The notes beneath the pieces are model-generated. The model did no database searches and was not told the DNA's origin. It saw nothing but the letters and a program-made list of their open reading frames with translations. A DNA stretch of 64,000 bases from Meghimatium bilineatum (taxonomy: Eukaryota; Mollusca; Gastropoda; Stylommatophora; Philomycidae), in NCBI GenBank assembly GCA_034231615.1, contig CM067311.1, positions 13,901,400 to 13,965,399 on the forward strand. Direction: 5' to 3'. A program made the position numbers and the translations under genes. Below, in pieces: positions 11,530-22,371 of the stretch. Each line of letters opens with the position of its first letter. Within the stretch, counting starts at the first letter, position 1.

Positions 11530-11770
11530 ACCGTTCTCGGCAGAAGACATTCCAACACAATTAATTAAACCTCATTCGTTAAATTTTTGATTATTGTTGA
11601 GATTTCGGTTGGTCACTATTTATATACTCTGAGTCGCCTTGGCTTTTTTTTGGCACGCGATTCAGAGTATATAAATAGTGACCAACCGAAAGTTCAGCCA
11701 TAACCAAAAACGTAACGAATGAGGTCCTAATTAATTCTGTTGAAAGGTCTCTGCATGAGACGGTCATGCG
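11530..11770. mobile_element. Fold-back MITE (long-hairpin family), complete copy
   Basis: Two arms of about 95 bp are near-perfect reverse complements: 11539-11634 and 11660-11754. The shared core is GGTCACTATTTATATACTC on one side and its complement on the other. The spacer is about 25 bp with a T8 tract. There is no coding capacity. Four other loci carry the same arms (16785-17170, 25038-25205, 41720-41870, 14935-14978). Confidence 0.85.
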
Positions 11771-12456
11771 TGAACACGCAACACTATTACCCGATACAAC
11801 AGACCCAACAGTGGAATCTGTCAGCAACATCCAATTGACAATGATCGATCAATCAATAATGCAATACATAAGGTCCAGACATCCCCATCTGCTACTGCTC
11901 GTGAATAACTATTTTGTGGAGGCACATATTCGATTCACGTTCACGTTCTCTTATCGTAGCCAAGCGCTTTTAATACAACTGTAATATTAATTGACTGCTG
12001 TCTACCATTCATTTAATATAAATTTCCGCAGAGAATAGAATATATTCGTGTTATAAAGATAATATGTTTAATATGAGTGAAATCACTTTTTGCTATAGTG
12101 AAACTGTCTAGAATGGCTTGGTTTGAACATGTAACGAGAAACTGTATTTTCGAAAACTATTTTGCATTCAGCCATAACCAAAAAGTTGAGGAAGAAGTTG
12201 AGGGAAGAGGAGAAGAGTTCATGAAAAAAACACCTGGATTTACATCAGGGAAACAGCTTGTGCATGGTTTCTCTACAGGGGATGTCCATAAATTATATCA
12301 AAATTCTCGCTACCCCTTGCCAACAAACTATCTAGAATGTACGATCCCCCCCTCTCCCCACATCCTTCATAAAAATATCTTAATTATGTCAAATCCCATA
12401 CAACATTACGATATGTATTACAGAAAATGTACCAAATAGCATAGTTTTAGATACAC

Positions 12457-12606
12457 AAATTGTTTACGTCAACTTTTGTTAACCCATTCTCTCGCATATA
12501 GCATAGTTTTAGATTAAAAAAATTCTTGTTCAAACAATGTAATTGATATATATTTGCTTAAAAAAATTGTTTACGTCAACTTTTGTTAACCCATTCTCTC
12601 GCATTG
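12457..12606. repeat. Direct repeat, two copies of about 41 bp
   Basis: AAATTGTTTACGTCAACTTT, then TGTTAACCCATTCTCTCGCAT occurs at 12457 and at 12566. A shorter CATAGTTTTAGAT repeat is interleaved. Confidence 0.85.
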
Positions 12607-12654
12607 TTAACTGTTAAACATGTTCAGTGCTCCTCACCCAATTGTTGAGGTAAA

Positions 12655-12780
12655 ATTTATGGAAAGTCCTTTGTCTGAAAGACTGAGAAAAGAAGTGATT
12701 GGAGAGTTTTTGTGTGTGTGCTGAAGTCTCCAATGTGGCCAGCTACGATTGTGAAGAGCCAGGAATTTATTACTATTACC
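12655..12780 (+). mobile_element. LINE C-terminal scrap
   Basis: The stretch TTGGAGAGTTTTTGTG to GCCAATGTGGCC-like sequence encodes a relic of WRVFV.AEVSNVA, as at 3262-3480. It is short and out of frame. Confidence 0.45.
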
Positions 12781-12904
12781 TGTAATGTTAAAAATGTCTC
12801 TTCAATAAGACTCATATCAAACATGATTCCCCTCTTCGTTAGTAAGTGTCATGTCGGATGGCGTTGGTCAAGTATGCCCAACGTTTTCTGATAATGTTCC
12901 ACCT

Positions 12905-12984
12905 CACAATATCTATAATATAATATACCCTCAAAATCTTTATGATATAATACACCGTCAAAATCTCTATAATATATACTGTTC
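12905..12984. repeat. AT-rich minisatellite, left part
   Basis: Degenerate units of about 27 bp read CTCAAAATCTCTATAATATA. The array resumes at 14505 beyond the Tc1-like element. Confidence 0.78.
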
Positions 12985-14490
12985 AAAAAAAAACAAAAAA
13001 ACCCAACATTATTGCAGTGTTAAATGGACACCACATTTCAAACGTGTGCCACCATTTTTTTACGGAATTAATGTTTCAACCTTGGCACGAAGAACCTTTC
13101 AGACTTTAACAATGAAATTATGTTCATTAAATTTGACTTGGATGTTTATTCTTTGCGACTGAGTCATGCGTTTCAGCAAGGTGTATAACCTCCTCTGGTC
13201 TCTATTAGAGAACATCTCAACGACATGGATCCGATTAGCCGTTTGATATGTTGTTGTGGGATGGCTGTCCACTTTTCTCGCAGTGCAAGAGACAACTGTC
13301 GGAGATTATCTGGAGCCACATCTCGTCGCCGGCGGAGTCATCTGCCGAGTTCATCCCCTAAGTGTTCTATGTGATTCACGTCTGATGACATGGCTGGACA
13401 CGGAATAGTCTGTAACGTTGTTATCAGCGAGAAACTTCGTGGTGAGTTGTGCCACATGTTGTCCCGCGTTTTCCTACTGAAAAAAACGACCATTTGTGCA
13501 GGCAGAATTTGAAGGACGCAAGGACGAACAGTATCAGCGACGTATCGTTCAGTTTTCAGGCGTCCTTCAATTTGCACTAGATCACTTCTCCCATGAAGTT
13601 GATCGCCCCCCAGCCCACATCAGTACACCTCCACTACCATGTGGAGGAGCCTCATCAACGCTGTTCTGGGCGAAGCGTTAACGGACTCTGCGATAAACTC
13701 TTCTCCGTATATCGTGTGGCTGGAGCACCCAAAAAAAATGATTCATCACTAAACCATACCCGTCTCCAGTCATTCCCAACGGTCGGTTCGCACACAGCAG
13801 TTGGTTCTGTCGATATCGTAAGAACAGGACCTCTGTAGGGTATTCTAGCCCAAACAACATAGTCGTTCAGCAAGTTCCTGACTGTTTCATATCAAATTCG
13901 ACGAGCAGCTAGCATTGGATGGACTGTGGAGAACGCAGATGCAAATCTATTCGTAAGGTGACGCAGCCGTATGAAGTTGTCTTCGGCAGGTATTGTGAAT
14001 CTGGGTCTTCACTGCTGTCAGTCTACCACTGAGCCAGTTTGTTGAAATCGCCTCAAAAGAAAACTAATGGTGCTTATAACCACATTAAATTGTCTGGCCA
14101 CTACACTTTGTGATTGTCCAGTCTGTAAGAGTCCAATGATGATGTATTGTTGTTCTGTAGAGAGATGAACTTTATTTGCGCATTGAATTTTCAACATAAT
14201 TTATTCCAGGACTGCCAATCTTTTATAGGCATTCAATAATATTGTCAGAGAAGGAGTGGTCATTAAGTTTCACGAGATTCTCATGAACCTGTCACGAGTT
14301 ATTTCCAAAAATGTTGTTTTGACCTTGACCTCTTTCATGACCTCACGAATCTTGAGGTGAGTACAATTCAGGTAACAACGAGAAATTAATGACCAGGTGG
14401 ACACAATCGTTAGATTGAATGATGTCCAATAGCGAATAAATAGATATATAACTCCAAAAAACGTTGCGTTTCTTATTTTATAAATCAAAT
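12985..14490 (-). mobile_element. Degraded Tc1-like DNA transposon
   Basis: On the minus strand, 14180-13200 reads as a broken Tc1-type transposase. Seen in order are LSTEQQYIIIGLLQTGQSQS, QTGSVVD, WRRVWFSDESFF (second catalytic Asp block), a GGVLMW-like piece, and DVNHIEHLGDELGR (final catalytic block). REKWTAIPQQHIKRLIGSM-like codons follow. The frame is interrupted several times. The ends, TACTGTTCAAAAAAA on the left and AAAATAAGAAACGCAAC on the right (minus strand), resemble Tc1 inverted repeats. The element lies within an AT-rich TATAATATA array, which offers TA targets. Length, about 1.5 kb, is normal for the family. Confidence 0.82.
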
Positions 14491-14504
14491 GCACCCCCAA
14501 AATC

Positions 14505-14735
14505 TGTATACTATAATATACCCTTAAGAACTCTATTATGTCATCAAAATTCCTGTAATATAATACACCCTCAAAATATCTAGAATATTATATTTCCCTA
14601 AAAACTATATTATGCCATCAACATTTATGTAATATAATATACCCTCAAAATCTCTATAATATGGTATACTCTCGGCAGCGCTATAATATAACGCTCTAAA
14701 ATCTCTATAATATGTCATCAAATTCAAATTATTTA
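14505..14735. repeat. AT-rich minisatellite, right part
   Basis: The same CCTCAAAATCTCTATAATAT units, more diverged, with variants such as GCCATCAACATTTATG. Confidence 0.75.
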
Positions 14736-14835
14736 ATTTAATAGCGAAGTTCATAAAACCTAAGTCAATAAGGTTTCCTTTTTTAAAAAAAAATAGGTAC
14801 ATACAATCAAAGAAATATACATTTTCCCTAGAGTT

Positions 14836-14925
14836 TTCTAGCAGAGCTCACCACCAAAACAAGAGACAGGGCATGTTGGAGGTCTGTTACAGCCAACCTT
14901 CGTTGCGGAGACGGCAATTGATGGT
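14836..14925 (+). mobile_element. LINE C-terminal fragment (TANLRCGDG family)
   Basis: Codons read LTTKTRDRACWRSVTANLRC, then GDGN and a stop. This matches the copy at 54984-55187 on the minus strand and a short piece at 55594-55640. These three scraps define one LINE 3' family. Confidence 0.68.
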
Positions 14926-14934
14926 GATGATTCG

Positions 14935-14978
14935 TTGGTCACTATTTATATACTTGGTGTCACCCGCCACAAAAAAAA
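14935..14978. mobile_element. Fold-back MITE core fragment
   Basis: TTGGTCACTATTTATATACT followed by TGGTGTC and an A-rich tract matches the left-arm core of the hairpin MITE family. Nothing else of the element remains. Confidence 0.5.
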
Positions 14979-15607
14979 ATAATAATAATAAATATCAGGC
15001 CGACCAATGAAACGCACGGCGATAATCAAAATCAGCTTTCAAGGTTATTAGTGCACACGTCTTTCCTAACTCCGACCGTGCTTCAATATACTTTGTGTGT
15101 TTCAACAAATCACGAACACGACGCTGGCTAATGCTGATGTGATTTTGTGCTGATGCACATTTCTCATCAGATCTGTTATTAGACTTCATATTCGAGTCAC
15201 GTATCATTTAACACAATCTTACTATGAAGCAACCTGTTTCATTCACCCAGTCGATATACAACGAATTCCTGATTAAGCGCTTCCAAGGCCAACCTGTCAA
15301 TTTTCTTTAGCGAGCTCCCCTGCGTGTCTCAGAATACAATTGAATAGAAAAATGTCGAAAGTTACTATAAATGGTACGCTCTTATGCATTAGTTATCGAT
15401 TTCGATGGGAACTTTCCTACACACACATCACATTTTAATATATGTCCGGTACATTCAATAAATGACACTGCCTCTCACTGCAACAAAGAAAATTAGATTA
15501 TGTATTATAATTACACGGTGAACACTCATCGGTGTAATCAGTCACTATTTATCCGTGTCTGATTTAACACTGCGTCGATCTATTTACTGTCTTTTATACA
15601 TGTAATG

Positions 15608-16085
15608 AAGACAGTTTTGTCTCATCATCTTCTTCTTTCCTTCCTCTTTTACCCTTTGCGGGTGTCGAGGGAGATACAATGTTCTTGTTCTTGTTTTCTG
15701 GCAGCTTCAGATAATGTTATTTGGTGTTCGTGTAATGTCTCTTTGATGTTGTCGATCCAGCGTACTCTAGGTCTACCCTTGGCTCTTCTTTCTGCTTCTC
15801 CTCTCTTCATATATGCTTTATAAACTAATGAATCACACGGCATTCTTTCCAGATGACCAAACCATTGTATCTGTTGGTTTTGTATGTATTGTAGAATTGA
15901 TATGACACCCACTCTTTCTCTTATGAAATCATTTCTAATTCTGTGTCTTCTGGTCACTCCTGTGGCTTTTCTCAGACATCTCATCTCTGTTGTAACCAGT
16001 TGTCTCTTATGTTTTGTTGTTAAGGACCATGTTTGACATTGGTAGCACAGGGCTCGAATGAAGATACTTTGGATAAGATGTTTTT
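15608..16085 (-). mobile_element. LINE 3' end, GVTRRHRIRN family
   Basis: The minus-strand frame 15984-15649 encodes MRCLRKATGVTRRHRIRN, WFGHLERMP, then KGRPRVRWIDNIKETLHEH. These are the terminal blocks of a non-LTR retrotransposon protein. The same sequence recurs with high similarity at 57968-58420. The protein ends at DTRKG with a short 3' UTR. It is 5'-truncated. Confidence 0.82.
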
Positions 16086-16318
16086 TTCTGTCTCATATTT
16101 TATCAATCATAACATAGTTGCAACTGGGGTTATTTCTCTATTGTTTGATAATTATATCAACGAGCCAAGCATGGTCACAGTCTGTTCTAGAAAGTAAATG
16201 TGCTGAAGACGGGGGCACCTAGGCAAAAGGCACAACACAGCAATAACCATTTCAAATATACAAGCAATAAAGATCTAGCGAAGGAAGAAGAATATTGACA
16301 TGCTTGAGAAGATCTAAA

Positions 16319-16655
16319 ACGTATGGCTGCGACACGAATGGACACCTATGGATTTGACTCGAATGGACAATGCATGCTGCGACACGAATGGACAACGTAT
16401 GGCTGCGACACGAATAGACAACATATGGCTGCGACACGAATGGACAACATATGGCTGCGACACAAATGGACAATGTATGGCTGCGACACGAATGGGCAAC
16501 GTATGGCTGCGACACAATTAGACAACGTATGGCTGCGACACGAAGAATGGACATCGTATGACTGCGACACGATTGGATAACGTATGGCTGCGACACGATT
16601 GGACAACGTATGGCTGCGACACGAATAGACAACGTATGGCCCCGCCACGAATGGA
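16319..16655. repeat. 26-bp tandem repeat, about 13 copies
   Basis: The unit is CGTATGGCTGCGACACGAAT plus GGACAA, with a few substitutions and one 3-bp gain. Its translation in several frames gives long but meaningless open frames. Confidence 0.93.
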
Positions 16656-16784
16656 TAATGTACATATGTGCATCTTCTATTGAACGCATTTATGTTACGC
16701 ATAACTAATGCGCAGTACACGCAGACATCGTAGCCTTGCCACATAATATTATATAATGCATTCTGATCTCCAGACAAAGGGAAT

Positions 16785-17170
16785 AATCGTCTTCAATAAA
16801 GACATTCCAACTGAATTAATTAAGACTCCATTCGCTACGTTTTTGATTAATGTTGGGATTTTGTTTGGTCATTATTTATATACTTGGAATCGCATGCTAA
16901 AAATAGCCAAGGCGTCTCCAACTACTATCTTCTTCTTCTTCAGCGTTCATTCTCAAACTCTCGCTGGATCTCTCTTGCAACAGGACAATGTTCTACTAGA
17001 TCAAGGGTGTAGTCCAGAGAATACACCGTTGTGTCGCCGTTTTATTTGTGCCAATGACCCGACACATTCGTATTCGGCGGAGACTCCAAGTATATAAATA
17101 TTGATCAATCGAAATCCCAACAAGCACTCCTGTCCGGTAAAGGACAACTCTAGATAGCTCTTATTGGAGA
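16785..17170. mobile_element. Fold-back MITE, copy split by a SINE X insertion
   Basis: The left arm (16795-16925: GACATTCCAACTGAATTAAT, then ATTTATATACTTGGA) and right arm (17081-17150: CCAAGTATATAAATATTGA) belong to the hairpin MITE of 11530-11770. A SINE X copy at 16928-17080 occupies the loop, so X landed in an older MITE. Confidence 0.8.
16928..17080 (-). mobile_element. SINE-like repeat, family X, nested in a MITE
   Basis: TTCTTCTTCTTCAGCGTTCA at the left and CACATTCGTATTCGGCGG at the right are the two family ends, in reverse orientation. It lies within the loop of the hairpin MITE 16785-17170. Confidence 0.82.
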
Positions 17171-17282
17171 CGGTCGTGCCCAGGGCCGTTTAAACGGCTG
17201 TTCTAAGAGGGAGCCGGGGTGTACCTCACATGAGCCTCGCTATCAAGTAGGAGTATAAGAATGAGCGCACAAGACATTGATA

Positions 17283-17455
17283 CACTCAAACCCCATTATA
17301 ACAACTTCGTTTGTATCGACGAAATATGTAATTACAGTAATTCGCTATTTAAAGAACAAAAAATACAGAATAAATATAAATGGAGATTTTAAAAAGTGTT
17401 GTTAAATAGGGAAATGTGTTATAAAAGGATGTGCTATAGTATGTTCTAAATATAA
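17283..17455. mobile_element. Pogo/Tigger-like MITE, diverged
   Basis: CCCCATTATAACAAC, AATACAGAATAAATATAAATGG and TGTTGTTAAATAGGGAAATG follow the order of the copy at 40794-40968. The terminal repeats are eroded. A partial relative lies at 18785-18860 and another end at 19845-19885. Confidence 0.62.
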
Positions 17456-17969
17456 ACTATTTTCGCCCATGTGTCAACCGAGGCCTAGACTTCTAGTTGA
17501 GGGTGCAAAGAATAGGACTTCTGTCTTCTTCCTATGCAAGTTGTGTCGTAGAATGTGACTAAAGAAATTGGGGGGGGGGGGACCTACCACCTATAAAAAA
17601 AAATCCTTGTTACTGCATGTCGTGCCTTATTTTCTTACTTTCTTTTGGTAAATGGTTTCCATGGATGACCGATATATGCAGCCCAGCAAACATTGTACTT
17701 TTGTTGCAGACTTCTAGGTGACGTGTAATGCTAGATGTGCCATCACTGCAGAAGGGTCCACATATATAATGGGAGAATGATGAATTAGTTGTACCAGTCG
17801 TATATGCTGCACCCCTGCCTAAACGTGATCATCCCGAGATAGTGCCGCACTCAAATGCGGCCTCGCTTCCGGGACTCAATATACACCCATGAACCCTCCC
17901 CCCCCCCATAACGCAGCCATGCCTTTGAGACAGTAAAGCTTATGCGTTAAAGCGTCTCCTCGATTAATC

Positions 17970-18092
17970 AGCTGAGGTTGACCTATGCTTTGAAGCTGAG
18001 GTGGACCTATGCTTTGGAGCTGAGGTGGACCTATGCTTTGGCCAAAATGGCTATGTGCGTGAGGAGGACATATGCTTTGGCCAAAATGGCTA
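17970..18092. repeat. Short compound tandem repeat
   Basis: GCTGAGGTGGACCTATGCTT recurs three times at about 26-bp spacing, then TTTGGCCAAAATGGCTATGT recurs twice. Confidence 0.82.
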
Positions 18093-20422
18093 TGTGCGGC
18101 TACGAGATACACGCCCACAGCTAAACTGATTACTTCTTCATCATCTAAACTATTTTAATGAGCTTCAACGTTTCAAATTCATTCTGTAACGCATTCGCAC
18201 TTGATTTAGCTTAAAAGCAATTGTTTAGCTATGAAAGTGTTACTAACCCCTATACACAACACTCACCAGTAGCCTATGCATTTGTCTAATATTCCCACTA
18301 ATTCCTCTAACAAGATATATCTTTAAAACATTCATGACATGAATCTCCATTAACGACGTGTGTCATTAGGGCGTGTAGGATGTAGAAATTGATGTGACGA
18401 GACTGTGAAGGGCTCCTGTATCTTCAAGAACAGTTTTGAGTGCCTGGAGGGTTTTCTTTATTTGTCATCCAATGCATAGAGCAGCGGTTCTTAATTTAAG
18501 GTCAGAGTGAGTACAATATATCATCTCAGAAGGTTCGCAAAATATAACATAATTTTGTATTAACTATTCAAATATTTATGGTTTACAAAAAAGATAAATG
18601 ATATATATAACATAGAAAAATCGAAACAGGGTACATACTACACAAGTTAATTTAAACAATGTTCACACAATTATGTAAATACTAACTAGTTTTTGACAGT
18701 TGACCCACTAGTTAAATAGACAAAGAACATTTTCATACATGCACTATTTTGGGGGGATACAAGGAACAATATACATATATACAAATGAGTATTTGTATGA
18801 CATATATTTTATAGAACATTGCTGTATTTAACAGTGCTTTTCAAAATCCCCAAATATACTACATTTATGTCTTAGTGCTTGTACTGCATATCAGTGGTGT
18901 AGTGCCAATAGACGCATACATGCTCAGCGTCCCCGCCTATGATTAAAAATGTAAATAGCTACACAAAGTTATTTACTATAAACATTGCAGAAAGATAATC
19001 GCATTATTGTTTTGAAAGTTATCTCTCCTTGAAACCAAAACGATTGAGCATACGATTTCGTTCACATCAACAACGTTCATTCGCTGCTGAGGATCTAACC
19101 TTTGATCTTTTAATAACGATTCAATTATTCTGTCAGAAGCTGACTTCAGACCAATTGCACGCTTAGAAATAATTTATGATGACTAGTTCTCGGAACTGGA
19201 AACGGAATTGTCCTATCTGTACTACAAATTTTCGCAGAAAAGAAGAACAAACTTCTGAAACTGCACTACACGATTATATAAGATATATTTTAAAAAAACA
19301 CACAAACTAGTGAATATTTTATATAGGGCCATAGATACATGTTTCTGGTGGTAAAAGTGTGTGTGGGGGGGGGGGGGGCTACTTACCTACTAAAGACTGA
19401 TGACTCGGAGTTCCCTCTCTAATCATTCACGCAATGCCACTGCTGTATTTATAGTGAATTTGTGTCAGTACGTAAGGACTGTCCATCAAATACGTCAATA
19501 CATTGGGGGAAGGGATCTGTAACATTTTAACATACGCTGACAACGCGAAAAAGGAAGGAGGGTTAGGGGTTTGACGTTAACAACACTGTTTTTATACACC
19601 AATTACGCTATGTGAATGTAACATATTTTTCTGAAATGTGAAATAAAACATGCAATTCTGCGTAATGTTTCTGCACTTTTTGTGAGGGAGGGGGGGGAGA
19701 GAAATGGGGGTTGGCTGAAATTTTATTGACTTAATCAAACAGGAGAGAGTAGGTCATGAATTCTTGCCAGTTGACAAAGGTGGAAGGGAACGGGGTTTAA
19801 TATTTTTTTTAAAATTGACGTGATAAAAATACAGTCCAATACATATTTCATTGGTCCGGATCAAGTTGATACAATAGGACTTTACTGATTTATATATATA
19901 AAAAGAGGTTCGCGGAAGAAACATATTCTATACGATATCTATGAAAGAAAAATACAATATTTGTAGTGGATCCGTGGATGACATGTAATTATAGGGGTCT
20001 GCAGTAAGCACAGTATAAGAATCACTGCCATAAAGCACAGGGCCACGATCGATTTCAAATTGCAGCACACAGATGCATGAAATTGCGTCCGATATACGCT
20101 GAAGACAATTCTCAACTATAATTATGAGAACATACTCTCCGGTGTGGGAGAAAAATATATATATATCAGATAAAAACGTTCCAATTTGGAAAGGAGGGGA
20201 GCATTGTTGGAACAATACGGATAAAAAGAATTAATTATAAATCGAATGAAGTATGAATGTTATTAGACAGATGTTTCTTAATGGCGGTCGATATCATCAA
20301 AACTGTGAATCTTGTTCATCACACAGTGTCAGTGTGTTATATCCGGGGCATTAGCCGGAAGGCATATCAGAAATCTAATATATTCCCATCGGACGGAGAA
20401 TAGAGATTGTTATATTTAACAA
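18093..20422. other. No gene seen, MITE scraps only
   Basis: It holds fragments resembling the pogo-like MITE interior (18785-18860, 19845-19885) and G tracts at about 19368 and 19690. There are no long open frames on either strand. Confidence 0.5.
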
Positions 20423-20738
20423 TACAGTGGAATCCCGGTATAGCACAATTTGGTCCGGACCGACAACATATGTACGCAATAACGGAAATTCGTTATGTAC
20501 AGTACAAACAATATAGTTAGTTAGTCAGCTATTCCTCTAAGGCCAAAGACGGCGCATATGGTCATAGATTTCCATTTCTCGTGTTTTATTGCAATTTGTT
20601 TTAGATCTTCATTGTTTCTGATACCGATGGTGAAGCGTTCTCTACAATATATAATAAACATAATTGGGGATTTTTTAAAGTTTTGTTATATAGGAAGATT
20701 TTTTATATTAGAATGCGCAATAGAGACATTCCACTGTA
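20423..20738. mobile_element. Pogo/Tigger-like MITE with an internal insertion
   Basis: The ends TACAGTGGAATCCCGGTATA and GACATTCCACTGTA are inverted repeats with TA at the outer edge. Internal blocks (TTTGGTCCGGACC, CAGTACAAACAATATAG, ATTGGGGATTTT, TTGTTATATAGG) match the other copies. About 130 bp at 20515-20645 is absent from those copies and is an insertion of unknown origin. Confidence 0.75.
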
Positions 20739-21146
20739 CTCGTTCAAGATAACAATCACCCGCTCTTTAAAAAAAAATGGAACTGTTGTTTCTCTTTTAT
20801 CCGCCACACTAATAGACAAATCTATTTGTGTACACCTTATTAATCAAGATGAAGGAACGTTTTATATCACATTGTGTTGCAGGAGTGTGCAGCTGTATTC
20901 CCTTGTTCATTGTACTAATCATCAGCTTTATTTGCAGTGAAAGAGAGAGGGTGAGAGAGAGAGAGGGAGAAAGAAAGAGAGGAGAATATTTTCCTCGCTA
21001 CTTTTAGCCTCTCAAATTGTATGAGTCAGGCATCCGACTAAGTGTACAGCCGGCTTAAGTAGGCAAGTGAAGGGATAAATGTTTCAGTGTTGGGTAACAA
21101 CCCTAAACAGGAAGTAAGTGGCTGGAGTAACACAGAGCAAATGTCA

Positions 21147-21308
21147 AGATAAACAAAAATAGGTAGATGGGTGGATTCGCTGTACTGTTTTCTTTCGTTT
21201 GTCCTGATGCAGGCTTTTTAGTCGAAACGTCGTCTGCCCCTGCATCTCGTTCATGTTATGTTGTTTTATGTTTTATTTTGGTAACACACTACCTATTTTT
21301 GTTTATCT
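21147..21308. repeat. 20-bp perfect inverted repeat around a hammerhead-like motif
   Basis: AGATAAACAAAAATAGGTAG at 21147-21166 is exactly complementary to 21289-21308. Between them, at 21201-21232, lies CTGATGCAGGCTTTTTAGTC followed by GAAACGTCG. No ORF is present. The 162-bp unit could be a small mobile element of unknown class. Confidence 0.75.
21201..21232 (+). ncRNA. Hammerhead-ribozyme-like motif, locus 1
   Basis: CTGATGC, a 3-bp stem with an A/T-rich loop, then CGAAACG resembles the CUGANGA-stem II-GAAAC core of small hammerhead ribozymes known from Penelope-like elements. Core position A9 is C here, so activity is doubtful. Confidence 0.35.
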
Positions 21309-21417
21309 AGGCAAGTGAAGTCCCGTGAGCTGTTCCCACAATCTATGGAAAAATTCGGTAGAGCTCTTACACAACTGAGCCTATCCTACTAATATGTCAT
21401 ATTTAGAACTGTACTTT

Positions 21418-21690
21418 TCTTCTTCTGCGTTCGTTCTCACAATTCTGCAAACTAAAAGAGGTATAGTCTGGAGGACGGATTGCGATGTATTACAGTTTAG
21501 CTGCGATATTTGCACATATCGGGCTTACACATCCAACTTCAGCATGGCTAATGAGTTGCTTTGAACGAATATGAGATAGGGTAGCTAACTCCACCTCAAA
21601 ACTTCCTTAGTCCCCTCTTACGACTTGCATGGAATGTAATAGTGTCGCTATTCTTTGCTCACCTTTCGAGCCGAAGAAACACACGGGTTA
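21418..21690 (-). mobile_element. SINE-like repeat, family Y
   Basis: The minus-strand copy runs from CGTGTGTTTCTTCGGCTCG to GAGAACGAACGCAGAAGAAG. It includes GTCGTAAGAGG and ACTATACCTCTTTTAGTTTG. It ends in a (GAA)2 tail. Confidence 0.78.
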
Positions 21691-21861
21691 TGTTTAGTTA
21701 GTATAATTATAATTGACATATTCCAAGCAATAATTGAGACACCACCTGATTCCCCCCCTTCCCCCCCCCCCCAATTTTTTTATTTTTAAATAATTAAAAT
21801 TAAAAGAAAAATACAAAAAAATCAAAATTGGTAGCATATCCTTCACCTAGCTATCAACCCA

Positions 21862-22045
21862 GCATTTGTTGGCTGTGGTGATTTTCTAGGCAATATAAAT
21901 ACGTTCAGCATTTATTCCATTTCTTTCTGAACGGTCCAGATGCACAATTGCCTGAGGCGGGGATCTAACTCGGTACTTTGGCCGCCACAGACGCACTCTG
22001 TGCCACAGAGCCGGACACAGAAAACAAGAAACCACAAATAAAGAC
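21862..22045 (-). mobile_element. tRNA-like SINE, family S3
   Basis: On the minus strand the head reads GTCCGGCTCTGTGGCACAGA, then GAGTTAGATCCCCGCC (A-box and B-box like). The body follows with CAATTGTGCATCTGGACC, then TTCAGAAAGAAATGG. A second copy lies at 39846-39999 in the same orientation. Confidence 0.72.
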
Positions 22046-22371
22046 CACGTCCTTGATTTTACCTCATTGATATCACGATTATGGGACACGAAAGAACCAA
22101 ACCCCCCCCCCCCCAAAAAAAAAAAAAACACCGTCTGTCACGTTATCAATCAAATCGGTCTTTTTCCAGTGCGTAGTTATAGTCTATGACAATAATTGTC
22201 TGCCAATAAACGCGATGTTTGGATATATTTTCTTAAATTTCATGTGATTTTTGCTATATTTTAATTTGATGTAAGTTTCTCCAATTTCTCTTTGCAGGTT
22301 AAATCAAATGCGAGTATGCATACTTAAATCTCAATTCTAAATTCAGATCTAAATTATGATTTTCAGTTTTT

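Noticed and set aside
13593-13838. Plus-strand open frame in the Tc1 region
   Set aside because: The conserved transposase blocks read on the minus strand. The plus frame is its shadow.
16252-16777. Two minus-strand frames of about 145 codons rich in SHTLSIRVAA
   Set aside because: Translation of the 26-bp array. The same peptide appears in several frames.
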